Made by a program: the position numbers and the translations under genes. This document shows positions 24,057 to 31,634 of a DNA stretch of 36,772 nucleotides, piece by piece. Under the pieces are notes generated by a model. The model was not told the DNA's origin and did no database searches. It saw only the letters and a program-made list of their open reading frames with translations. The first letter of the stretch is position 1. Every line of letters starts with the position of its first letter. Source of the DNA: Eubacteriales bacterium (GTDB taxonomy: Bacteria > Bacillota > Clostridia > Lachnospirales > Lachnospiraceae); NCBI GenBank assembly GCA_030524715.1, contig JAUNGB010000054.1, forward strand, positions 1-36,772, written 5' to 3'.

Positions 24057-25361
24057 TTACTTCAGGATCACCTCCAGGACTGTATCTGCCGGATCCGGCA
24101 GAACGGGATCCGGCCCGAGATCCACAAAAAGGATATCCGGATAATCGCTGTGCGTCCAGCTTGTGGAAACGGGCGCTTCCGCTCCTGTGGCAAGATAACG
24201 GATAGCCTTTACGTCTTCTTTGGCAATTCCCATCAGAGGTACAGGGCCGATGGAATTTTCGTATAAATGAAAGTAAATATGCTTCCCGTTCCTGGTAACC
24301 CGCCCGTTCTCCGGTTTCGCGATCCCTGCCCTGGTACACCCGTAAATACTCCTGGAATTTGCGGCCATCCATGCGCCGATCTCCTTCAGCGCCCTTACAG
24401 ATTGTTCCGGAATATTTCCGTGGATATCCGGGCCGATGTTCAGGATCATATTTCCTCCCTTGGAAACGCATTCCACCAGCTTTTTGATCAGCATGGAAGC
24501 CGGCTTGAAATACCGGTCTGTGGCATGATAGCCCCAGTTGCCGTTCATGGTGACACAGGCCTCCCAGTACATGTCGTTTCCGTTGACGTCTTTGATCCCC
24601 TCCGGGGGGATCATCTGCTCCGGCGTGACAAAATCCCCGTGGTAAGGAGACGGATTACCTGTGGCAAGAGAACCGTATCCCTCGCCGCTTACCTCCAGGC
24701 GGTTATCAATGATCACATCCGGCTGGAGCTCTCTTACCATCTGAATAAGCTCCGTTCCCCGCCATGCCTCTCCCCGCAGGTCGTCATAGGAAAAGTCAAA
24801 CCACAAAAGATCCAGTTTCCCGTAGTTGGTGCAGATTTCTCTTATCTGGTTATGCATATAAGTAAGATATCTGTCAAAATCCCGGTTTTCGTTAGTATAA
24901 GCCGGGTTATTTCTCATGGGATGGTTCCTGTCCCCATAATGAGGATAGTCCTCATGATACCAGTCCAGCAGAGAGAAATATAGCCCTACCTTCAGGCCTT
25001 CCTTCCTTACTGCCTCAACAAATTCGGCAACAAAGTCGCGCCCGCAGGGAGTGTTGGTGGATTTAAAGTCTGTATATTGGCTGTCAAACAGGCAGAACCC
25101 GTCATGGTGCTTGGCTGTCATAACCACATACTGCATCCCCGCCTCCCTGGCCGCTTTGGCCCACACGGCCGGGTCGCAGCCCCGGGGATCAAACTCTTCA
25201 AAATATTTCATGTAGTCTTCTTTGGATATTTCCTCAGTGCTGCGTACCCACTCGCCTCTTGCCGGAATTGCATACAGCCCCCAGTGGATAAACATCCCGA
25301 ATCTGGCTTTGATAAACCATTCCATACGTTTTTCGTACTTTTCTCTGTCAAATGTATACAT
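24057..25361 (-). CDS. GH29 alpha-L-fucosidase (cytosolic)
   Basis: 434 residues of glycoside hydrolase family 29, retaining exo-alpha-L-fucosidases. Motifs: WFIKARFGMFIHWGLYAIPARGEW near the N-terminus, TAKHHDGFCLFDS (82-94), and nucleophile D189 in LLWFDFSYD. NMILNIGP and a short beta-sandwich C-terminus complete the domain. There is no signal peptide and no carbohydrate-binding module, so it acts on imported substrates such as short oligosaccharides or fucosylated glycopeptides. The ATG at 25361 follows GGAGAGG. It is the first gene of the minus-strand operon with deoR, aminopeptidase, cutC and the transglutaminase-fold genes. No fucose isomerase, kinase or aldolase genes are in the window. 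Confidence 0.95.
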   Translation of the reverse strand: MYTFDREKYEKRMEWFIKARFGMFIHWGLYAIPARGEWVRSTEEISKEDYMKYFEEFDPRGCDPAVWAKAAREAGMQYVVMTAKHHDGFCLFDSQYTDFKSTNTPCGRDFVAEFVEAVRKEGLKVGLYFSLLDWYHEDYPHYGDRNHPMRNNPAYTNENRDFDRYLTYMHNQIREICTNYGKLDLLWFDFSYDDLRGEAWRGTELIQMVRELQPDVIIDNRLEVSGEGYGSLATGNPSPYHGDFVTPEQMIPPEGIKDVNGNDMYWEACVTMNGNWGYHATDRYFKPASMLIKKLVECVSKGGNMILNIGPDIHGNIPEQSVRALKEIGAWMAANSRSIYGCTRAGIAKPENGRVTRNGKHIYFHLYENSIGPVPLMGIAKEDVKAIRYLATGAEAPVSTSWTHSDYPDILFVDLGPDPVLPDPADTVLEVILK

Positions 25362-25618
25362 GGCAACCTCTCCAATTGTATTATATGAGATGACTCCCGC
25401 CTCTACAGGCGGTAAGCAACAAATTTGTATCAGCAGGGGGGAAATCCTCCGCCTGATGCATTAATAAAATCCCGCCATGGGACAAAAAAAGCATTCCGTA
25501 CTCTGCTACAACAACAAAATTTAACCGGCCGGCATCTGTGCAGTTTCCGCTGACCGGGCACTGCCTGAAATTTTTTGCTTTTATATGCATGTTCGAAACA
25601 CTTTTATCAGATACCTAA

Positions 25619-25685
25619 AGCCTATCATAGATTCCTGATTTTGTCAATTTTCTTCTATTATTGTGCGTGTTTTTCTTCTATTATT
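25619..25685 (-). promoter_or_regulatory. Putative promoter with 15-bp direct repeats upstream of the fucosidase operon
   Basis: On the minus strand a perfect -35 TTGACA (25642-25647) has a weak -10 TAGGCT (25619-25624) at 17 bp. Directly upstream, ttttcttctattatt occurs twice without mismatch (25648-25662 and 25671-25685), a 23-bp period. Direct repeats next to a -35 are typical of activator or DeoR-type sites. Confidence 0.45.
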
Positions 25686-25850
25686 ATTTATTGTTTTTTA
25701 TTATTTTTTATCATTTCTGTATGGCAGGCATTGATATTCCGCCGCTGTTCCGGTCAGTCCGCCTTTTTTCACGGCTTTCGCACTCTGGAATTTTTATCAT
25801 TTTCTGTTATTTACTTTCCAAAATATTGGTAAATTTTTAACATTTAATAC

Positions 25851-25890
25851 ACAAAAAGATAAATAAAGATGCAAAAAGAAACAAAAAGAC
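25851..25890 (+). promoter_or_regulatory. Four helically phased 10-bp A-rich units
   Basis: acaaaaagat, aaataaagat, gcaaaaagaa and acaaaaagac follow one another in exact 10-bp register, 20 bp upstream of the importer promoter -35. Such phasing would give intrinsic DNA bending, or a repeated site for a regulator. Confidence 0.6.
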
Positions 25891-25910
25891 GTGATTTTTT
25901 GCAAAAATAC

Positions 25911-25939
25911 TTGTGTATTTTACTTAAGTAGGTTATAAT
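25911..25939 (+). promoter_or_regulatory. Promoter of the peptide/glutathione-type importer operon
   Basis: -35 TTGTGT (25911-25916), 17-bp spacer, -10 TATAAT (25934-25939). A start near 25946 gives a ~60-nt leader ending in AAGGAAGG before the SBP gene. Confidence 0.75.
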
Positions 25940-26005
25940 GGAGTCACTTGATATACTGGGACGTGCCCAAGTATGACAGAAAAATAAAGAAGGAAGGATG
26001 ATTCT

Positions 26006-27580
26006 ATGAAGAAATTTGCAGCAATTTTACTGACCGGCGTCATGACATTCAGCATGGCATTTACTGCAAATGCAAGTTCCAAAACCGATGGGAAAGATAT
26101 GGACGCGAAAGCTCCTGACAACGACATGGTCGTAGCTATGCAGGCGGATGCCACCCATCTGGATCCTCACGTATCCAGCAACGGTTACTCCAATACCATC
26201 ACCAACGCCATGTACGAAACTCTTCTTACCTTTAACGAGGATTCCGAGGTTGTTCCTCTTCTTGCTAAGGACTGGAGCGTTTCCGAGGACGGCAAGAGTT
26301 ACACCTTCCACCTGAATGAAGGCATTACCTTCCATGACGGCGAAGCATTCAACGCAGAATCCGTAAAAGCCGTTTACGAGCGCGGCCTTGCAGACGACAG
26401 TCTGACACTCCAGAGAACCATCAGCACATGGGAAAGCGTTGATGTAGACGACGAGTACACCGTTACCATCAACCTGCAGGAACCAAACAACACCTTCATT
26501 AACAAGATCACTCAGTTCCGTATCGTCAGCAAAGCCGGTATGGACCAGGGTAAAGATTACCTGTCCAAGAACTCCTGCGGTACCGGTCCTTTCATCCTGG
26601 AAGAACGTGTTGACGGCGGTTATACCAAGCTTGTCCGCAATGAAAATTACTGGCAGGAAGGTCCTACAGTTGACAGCCTGACCTTCCAGGTTGTTCCTGA
26701 GGACGGTTCCCGTATCGCAATGCTCCAGACAGGCGAAGCAGACATCATCATGCCTCTTCCGGCAGTAGATGTAGACAGAATCGCTGATGATCCTACGATC
26801 ATTGTTGACAACTATCCAAGTATTACATACAGATACGTAACCCTGAACACCCAGTGGGAGAATGAAAACGGCGAAAAACCGTTCGCTGACGTAAGAGTCC
26901 GCCAGGCCCTGAATTACGCATTTGACAGCGAAGCATACGCAAAGGTTGTCTTCAACGGATACGCAGAAGAGCCGACCTCCATCTTCTCCAAGAATATTAT
27001 GTACTACGCAGAGCAGACTCCGTACAAGCCGGATCTGGAAAAGGCAAAAGCCCTGATGGAAGAAGCAGGCTTTGCAGATGGATTTGACTGCCAGATTATC
27101 GTTGACAATACCACCATCGAGCAGAAGGGCGCTGAATTTGTAAAACAGCAGCTTGCTCAGATCAACGTAAACGTAGAACTTCTCCCCAACGAGTCCACTG
27201 CAAACGCAGAACTCACAAGCGCTCCTCTGGAAGAGACCACTGTTCAGATGTGGTATGTAAACTGGGGTTCCGGTTCCTATGAAGCAGACGGTTCCATGAG
27301 AAATATCCTTCATGGCGACAAATTCCCGCCGGACGGCTACAACACCGCTTTCTGGGACAACGAAGAATTCAACAACCTTCTTGACGAAGCTCTGAAGATG
27401 ACCGATACCGACGAAATCGCAGAAGCTTACGCAAAGGCTCAGGCAATCGCATGGGAAGAATGCCCATGGATCTTCCTTGGCAACGACAACTCTCTGAATG
27501 CATACAAGAGCTATGTAACTGGTCTCCAGTATAAACCGGCCGGTGAAATGGTATTCACTACAATTGGCTTAAATTTATAA
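26006..27580 (+). CDS. ABC importer substrate-binding protein, SBP_bac_5 (GsiB/DppA-like), no lipobox
   Basis: 524 residues. Type I signal peptide (MKKFAAILLTGVMTFSMAFT, ANA|SS cleavage) with no lipobox Cys, then a family 5 solute-binding domain: HLDPHVSSNGYSNTITNAMYETLL, LAKDWSVSEDGKSYTFHLNEGITFHDG, GTGPFILEE, NENYW, MLQTGEADIIMPLP and VRQALNYAFD. The C-terminal part (WYVNWGSGSYEADG, FPPDGYNTAFWDN, WEECPWIFLG) resembles the glutathione-binding GsiB more than OppA. The ligand is probably a short peptide or glutathione-like molecule. Codon use is strongly biased to C-ending codons (ttc, aac, gac), suggesting very high expression. It is followed by a hairpin that should damp expression of the permease genes. 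The ATG at 26006 has AAGGAAGG upstream. Confidence 0.93.
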   Translation: MKKFAAILLTGVMTFSMAFTANASSKTDGKDMDAKAPDNDMVVAMQADATHLDPHVSSNGYSNTITNAMYETLLTFNEDSEVVPLLAKDWSVSEDGKSYTFHLNEGITFHDGEAFNAESVKAVYERGLADDSLTLQRTISTWESVDVDDEYTVTINLQEPNNTFINKITQFRIVSKAGMDQGKDYLSKNSCGTGPFILEERVDGGYTKLVRNENYWQEGPTVDSLTFQVVPEDGSRIAMLQTGEADIIMPLPAVDVDRIADDPTIIVDNYPSITYRYVTLNTQWENENGEKPFADVRVRQALNYAFDSEAYAKVVFNGYAEEPTSIFSKNIMYYAEQTPYKPDLEKAKALMEEAGFADGFDCQIIVDNTTIEQKGAEFVKQQLAQINVNVELLPNESTANAELTSAPLEETTVQMWYVNWGSGSYEADGSMRNILHGDKFPPDGYNTAFWDNEEFNNLLDEALKMTDTDEIAEAYAKAQAIAWEECPWIFLGNDNSLNAYKSYVTGLQYKPAGEMVFTTIGLNL

Positions 27581-27617
27581 AGCACAGGAGAGACACTGTT
27601 TGTTAAAACAAATGACC

Positions 27618-27645
27618 AAAAGGGGTGTTTCAGCACCCCTTTTTT
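27618..27645 (+). terminator. Intercistronic attenuator after the SBP gene
   Basis: Stem aaaaggggtg (27618-27627), loop tttcag, then caccccttttt (27634-27645). A complete rho-independent terminator shape sits 19 bp before the permease start, within the operon. It should give excess SBP mRNA with partial read-through. Confidence 0.85.
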
Positions 27646-27663
27646 GTTTGATGGAGGTTATGT

Positions 27664-28584
27664 ATGAGTCGTTATTTTGTAAAACGTTTATTGCAAACGA
27701 TTCCATTGATGTTGATCATTTCGATCTTCGTCTTTTTCTTCATTCATATGATCCCCGGCGACCCCGCCAAGAATATTGCCGGCGTAGAGGCCACCGTGGA
27801 AGAGGTTGAAGCGATCCGGGCGGAATACGGCCTGGATAAGCCCATCATTGTTCAGTATCTTGACTACATGAAGGACCTGCTTCACGGAGATATGGGACGC
27901 AGCCTGAAGTCCAATCTCCCTGTCACCGAAATGATCGCATCCCGTATGTCGTACACCCTGAAGCTGGTATTCGCGGGTATCTTGTGGGCGCCCGTCCTGG
28001 GCATCCTCATCGGCGTACTGTGCGCTATCTACCGGGGAAAAGCCTTTGACCATTTCGGAATGCTGTTTGCCATTACCGGCCTTTCCGCTCCGGGCTTCTG
28101 GCTTGGCCTTATGGGCATTGAGCTGTTTGCCGTACGCCTTGGCTGGCTTCCTTCCGCAGGTCTGGATACCTGGAGGGGTTACATCCTTCCTTCCATTGTA
28201 ATGGGTACAGGTATCATGGCGGTCCTGGCGCGTTATTCCCGTTCCTCCATGCTGGAGACTCTGCGCGAGGATTATGTGCGTACCGCAAGGGCAAAAGGCC
28301 AGAAGGAATCCATTGTTATGTTTTCCCATGCTTTCAAAAATTCTCTGATTCAGGTAGTAACCATCCTTGGCCTGCAGATCGGCGGACTGTTGTCCGGTTC
28401 CGTTATCACAGAAACCATCTTCTCCATTCCTGGTATGGGAAGGCTTCTGGTAGACTCCATTGCATACAGGGATTATCCGGTTATCCAGGGCCTGCTCATG
28501 ATTTTTGCCCTGCAGTATGTAATCATCAACCTGATCGTGGATATGCTCTATGGCGTAATCAATCCAAAGATCCGCTATGACTGA
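27664..28584 (+). CDS. Peptide/glutathione-type ABC permease (DppB/GsiC-like)
   Basis: 306 residues with the standard N-terminal signature MSRYFVKRLLQTIPLMLIIS, six membrane helices, the large extracytoplasmic loop after TM1 (PGDPAKNIAGVEATVEEVEA..YGLDKP), and EAA loop LREDYVRTARAKGQKES. The C-terminal GRLLVDSIAYRDYPVIQG is typical of DppB/GsiC. It forms the membrane channel with the next gene product. The ATG at 27664 follows GGAGG. Its stop is 17 bp before the start of the second permease. Confidence 0.96.
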   Translation: MSRYFVKRLLQTIPLMLIISIFVFFFIHMIPGDPAKNIAGVEATVEEVEAIRAEYGLDKPIIVQYLDYMKDLLHGDMGRSLKSNLPVTEMIASRMSYTLKLVFAGILWAPVLGILIGVLCAIYRGKAFDHFGMLFAITGLSAPGFWLGLMGIELFAVRLGWLPSAGLDTWRGYILPSIVMGTGIMAVLARYSRSSMLETLREDYVRTARAKGQKESIVMFSHAFKNSLIQVVTILGLQIGGLLSGSVITETIFSIPGMGRLLVDSIAYRDYPVIQGLLMIFALQYVIINLIVDMLYGVINPKIRYD

Positions 28585-28601
28585 TGGGAAAGGAGGATAT
28601 T

Positions 28602-29522
28602 ATGTCAAATACACCCAATGAACAGGCCAACAACAACCTGAATTTTGAAGAAAATTATATCGATGAAAATATAAGCGCTGCCAAAAGCAGCAGAACAAAA
28701 GAATTTATTAAGAAATTTATGAAGAGAAAGACTGCTGTGGCGGGCTTTATCGTCATCGTATTACTGGTGTTCATCGCGATCTTCGGGGAACAGCTTGCAC
28801 CCTATGACCCCGCGGCCTATGATTATGACAACATGCTGGCAGGCCCCAGCTCAGCCCACTGGTTCGGCACAGACCACTACGGACGCGATATTTTAAGCCG
28901 TCTTCTTGCAGGAACACGTCTGACCCTTGGCGTATCCCTTTCCTCTGTTATCGTAGGAGCCGCCATCGGAACGGTTCTCGGACTCCTTGCGGGATATTAC
29001 GGCGGCGTCATCGATATGCTGGTTATGCGCGGCGCCGACGTATTGTTCAGTTTTCCGGATATCCTGCTTGCCATTGCAATTGTGGCCATCCTTGGCCCCG
29101 GGATCATCAATGTATTCATTGCGGTTATGGTATTTACGGTTCCGAGCTTTGCCCGTATCATGCGGAGCGCCACTCTTTCGGTAAAGGGTTCCCTGTACGT
29201 GGAGGTGGCGCAGAGTCTTGGCTGTAAGGACGGACGGCTACTGTTTGTACATATTTTCCCAGGTACGATCCAGTCCCTGATCGTCAACTTTACCATGCGA
29301 ATCGGTTCCGCGATCATGGCCGCTTCCTCCCTGAGCTTCCTGGGCTTCGGCGCCAATGTCACTGAGCCGGAATGGGGCGCTATGCTTTCCCAGAGCCGCA
29401 GTTACTTAAATACTGCTCCGCACATGGTTTATCTGCCTGGTCTGGTTATCTTTGTTACTGTACTTGCGTTTAACCTTTTTGGCGACGGTTTAAGAGATAC
29501 TCTTGACCCCAAGATTAAATAG
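28602..29522 (+). CDS. Peptide/glutathione-type ABC permease (DppC/GsiD-like)
   Basis: 306 residues. A polar cytosolic N-terminus of ~45 residues (acidic, then KEFIKKFMKRK) precedes TM1. The OppC_N segment (GEQLAPYDP, HWFGTDHYGRDILSRLLAGTRLTL) and the BPD_transp_1 domain follow, with coupling loop VEVAQSLGCKDGRLLFVHIFP and SLSFLGFGANVTEPEWGAMLSQS. All are diagnostic of DppC/GsiD. The ATG at 28602 follows AAAGGAGG; an in-frame start six codons upstream overlaps the previous stop and has no RBS. Operon position 3. Confidence 0.96.
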   Translation: MSNTPNEQANNNLNFEENYIDENISAAKSSRTKEFIKKFMKRKTAVAGFIVIVLLVFIAIFGEQLAPYDPAAYDYDNMLAGPSSAHWFGTDHYGRDILSRLLAGTRLTLGVSLSSVIVGAAIGTVLGLLAGYYGGVIDMLVMRGADVLFSFPDILLAIAIVAILGPGIINVFIAVMVFTVPSFARIMRSATLSVKGSLYVEVAQSLGCKDGRLLFVHIFPGTIQSLIVNFTMRIGSAIMAASSLSFLGFGANVTEPEWGAMLSQSRSYLNTAPHMVYLPGLVIFVTVLAFNLFGDGLRDTLDPKIK

Positions 29523-29548
29523 CGGATGAATCTGAAAGGAGAACGAGT

Positions 29549-30520
29549 ATGTCGGAAAAATTACTAGAAGTAAAAAATTTACGCACAGAATTCTTTTCAA
29601 GCAAAAAAAGCAGCGTCGTAGCCATCGACGGAGTCAGCTTTTCACTTGATAAAGGCGAGATCGTAGGACTTGTGGGAGAATCCGGCTGTGGAAAGAGCGT
29701 TACCTCTCTGTCCATTATGCAGCTTTTGAAGGATACTCCCGGCAAAGTCACAAACGGAGAAGTGATCTTTGAAGGAAAAGACCTTCTCAAAGCAAGCAAA
29801 AAAGAAATGCTGGATATCCGCGGCGGAAGAATAAGTATGATCTTCCAGGAGCCCATGAGCAGCCTGAATCCCTCCATGCGTATCGATAAGCAGCTGATCG
29901 AGGGGATCCGCCTGCATACGGACCTTTCCAAGGAACAGGCAAGGGAAAGAGCCGCCAAAATGCTCTCCCAGGTAGGGATCCCTGATCCTCCCCGTGTAAT
30001 GAAAAATTATCCGCACCAACTTTCCGGCGGCATGAGCCAGCGTGTCATGATCGCCATGGCCATGAGCTGCGACCCGCAGCTTCTGATCGCGGACGAGCCT
30101 ACCACCGCCCTGGACGTTACCATCCAGGCACAGATTCTGGAGCTGATGAAAAAGATCCAGCAGGAGCAGGGAACGAGTATTCTTCTGATTACCCACGACC
30201 TTGGCGTCGTGGCTGAAATGTGTTCCCGGGTAATTGTTATGTATGCCGGAAAAATCGTAGAAGAGGCTCCCGTAGAAATCTTATTCGGCAACCCGACCCA
30301 CCCCTATACTCAGGGACTTATTGCATCCGTGCCGAAGCTTGGCTCCGGCGTGAAGGTTCTCCCAAGCATCCCGGGCAGCGTTCCGGATCTGTCCTCCATG
30401 CCGACGGGATGCCGTTTTGCCCCGCGATGCAAATACGCAACGGAGAAATGCAGCCAGAAGGAGCCGGAACTGACCCAAGTAAACGACAGGCAGAAATGCC
30501 GCTGCTGGCTGAAGCAATAA
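29549..30520 (+). CDS. ABC importer ATPase (DppD/OppD-like)
   Basis: 323 residues. Walker A GESGCGKS (~43-50), Q-loop [16 protein letters not shown], signature LSGGMSQR, Walker [13 protein letters not shown] and the switch ITHD are intact. The C-terminal oligopeptide-transporter domain contains [12 protein letters not shown] and a cysteine-rich end ([15 protein letters not shown]), the region that holds an iron-sulfur cluster in some Opp ATPases. The ATG at 29549 follows AAAGGAG. It pairs with the next ATPase to drive the importer. Confidence 0.96.
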   Translation: MSEKLLEVKNLRTEFFSSKKSSVVAIDGVSFSLDKGEIVGLVGESGCGKSVTSLSIMQLLKDTPGKVTNGEVIFEGKDLLKASKKEMLDIRGGRISMIFQEPMSSLNPSMRIDKQLIEGIRLHTDLSKEQARERAAKMLSQVGIPDPPRVMKNYPHQLSGGMSQRVMIAMAMSCDPQLLIADEPTTALDVTIQAQILELMKKIQQEQGTSILLITHDLGVVAEMCSRVIVMYAGKIVEEAPVEILFGNPTHPYTQGLIASVPKLGSGVKVLPSIPGSVPDLSSMPTGCRFAPRCKYATEKCSQKEPELTQVNDRQKCRCWLKQ

Positions 30521-30538
30521 GGGAAAGGGGAAAAAGCT

Positions 30539-31504
30539 ATGGAAAAAATTCTTTCATTAAAAAACGTGTCAAAAACTTTTCCCGTAGGCAAAACCCTGTT
30601 GGGAAAACCAAATAAATTCGTCCACGCGGTCAACGACGTCAGCTTTGACGTCTACAAGGGCGAGACCTTTTCCATCGTTGGGGAGTCCGGCTGCGGAAAG
30701 AGTACCACAGGCCGCCTCATCAATCATCTGCTGACTCCTGATACCGGCAGCATCGAGTTTTTGGGAAAAGAAATCTCCAAGCTATCTCAGGATGAAATGC
30801 GTCCCATGCGCAAGGACATGCAGATGATCTTCCAGGATCCCGCGGGAAGCCTGAATCCCCGTATGCGCGTGGAGGATCTCATCGCAGAGCCGCTCCTTAT
30901 CCACACAAACATGTCAAAAGAGGAGCGTATGAAAGAGGTAAGAGAGCTGCTTGGCATTGTAGGCCTCAGCTCCAAACATGCCAAACGTTATCCTCACGAG
31001 TTTTCCGGAGGACAGAAACAGCGTATCGGAATTGCCCGCGCCCTGACTGTAAAGCCGAAGCTGATCATTGCCGATGAGCCGATCTCCGCTCTGGACGTTT
31101 CCATTCAGGCACAGGTATTAAACCTTCTGCACCACCTGCAGGAAAAATTCGACCTGACCTACGTGTTCATCTCCCACGATCTTTCCGTAGTGGAGATGAT
31201 TTCCGACAGGATCGCGGTTATGTACCTGGGCTTTGTGGTAGAGACCGCGCCCAAGGAACTGCTTTATAAAACCCCCATGCATCCCTACACTCAGGCGCTG
31301 CTGTCAGCGGTTCCCATTCCGGATCCCGGGCACCAGCAGGAGCGTATTATTCTGGAGGGGGACATTCCAAGTACCATCAACCTCCCCAAGGGCTGCCCGT
31401 TCGCGGCGAGATGTAAGATGTGCAAGCCGGAGTGTCTGGAACAGAGACCGGCCACAAAAGAAGTGGAACCGGGACATTTTGTATCCTGTCATCTTTTTAA
31501 ATAA
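30539..31504 (+). CDS. ABC importer ATPase (DppF/OppF-like)
   Basis: 321 residues. Walker [11 protein letters not shown]-loop MIFQDPAGSLNPRMRV, signature FSGGQKQR, Walker B LIIADEPISALDVSIQAQ and the switch ISHD. The C-terminal extension has HPYTQALLSAVPIPDP and the cysteine cluster GCPFAARCKMCKPEC with a late SCH, as in Opp/Dpp ATPases that may carry a 4Fe-4S cluster. The ATG at 30539 lies 18 bp after the previous stop and follows a weak AAAGGGG. It is the last importer gene and is followed by a perfect 17-bp terminator. Confidence 0.96.
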   Translation: MEKILSLKNVSKTFPVGKTLLGKPNKFVHAVNDVSFDVYKGETFSIVGESGCGKSTTGRLINHLLTPDTGSIEFLGKEISKLSQDEMRPMRKDMQMIFQDPAGSLNPRMRVEDLIAEPLLIHTNMSKEERMKEVRELLGIVGLSSKHAKRYPHEFSGGQKQRIGIARALTVKPKLIIADEPISALDVSIQAQVLNLLHHLQEKFDLTYVFISHDLSVVEMISDRIAVMYLGFVVETAPKELLYKTPMHPYTQALLSAVPIPDPGHQQERIILEGDIPSTINLPKGCPFAARCKMCKPECLEQRPATKEVEPGHFVSCHLFK

Positions 31505-31534
31505 AGCTGAGCTGTCAAATGATATATACAGCAG

Positions 31535-31560
31535 TAAAGCAGACATTCGCATTCTGCTTT
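31535..31560. repeat. Small hairpin repeat, second copy
   Basis: taaagcagacattcgcattc plus tgcttt forms an 8-bp stem (aaagcaga/tctgcttt). Read inverted, it matches 18398-18423 at about 23 of 26 positions. It lies between the last importer gene and its terminator. Confidence 0.75.
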
Positions 31561-31573
31561 GCGGCTTGCGTTC

Positions 31574-31612
31574 AATAACAGGGGGCTGTCTTACAGACAG
31601 CCCCCTGTTATT
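31574..31612. terminator. Bidirectional terminator between importer and hybrid kinase
   Basis: Perfect 17-bp stem aataacagggggctgtc (31574-31590) / gacagccccctgttatt (31596-31612), loop ttaca. It serves both convergent operons. Confidence 0.95.
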
Positions 31613-31634
31613 CTAAATTTTTATATTTTACATT

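Larger units (their letters stand above)
25362..26005. other. Divergent control region between fucosidase operon and importer operon
   Basis: 644 bp without a convincing gene. Left part: a TATAAT (minus strand, 25380-25385) next to hairpin ccgcct..aggcgg (25397-25412), close to the fucosidase start. Middle: direct repeats and a TTGACA facing the fucosidase (25642-25685). Right part: four phased 10-bp A-rich units (25851-25890) and a good promoter facing the importer (25911-25939). The stretch 25600-25720 is very T-rich. Confidence 0.65.

Noticed and set aside
25381-25590. Small minus-strand frame of 69 codons upstream of the fucosidase
   Set aside because: No good RBS, no recognisable family, and it runs through the hairpin repeat. 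More likely non-coding control region.
25600-25720. T-rich repeats considered as CRISPR or terminator
   Set aside because: Only two repeats with an 8-bp gap and no stable stem. Read instead as possible operator repeats.
26027-27313. Long open frame (428 codons) antisense to the SBP gene
   Set aside because: It has no RBS or family resemblance. It arises from the strong C-ending codon bias of the highly expressed gene on the plus strand.
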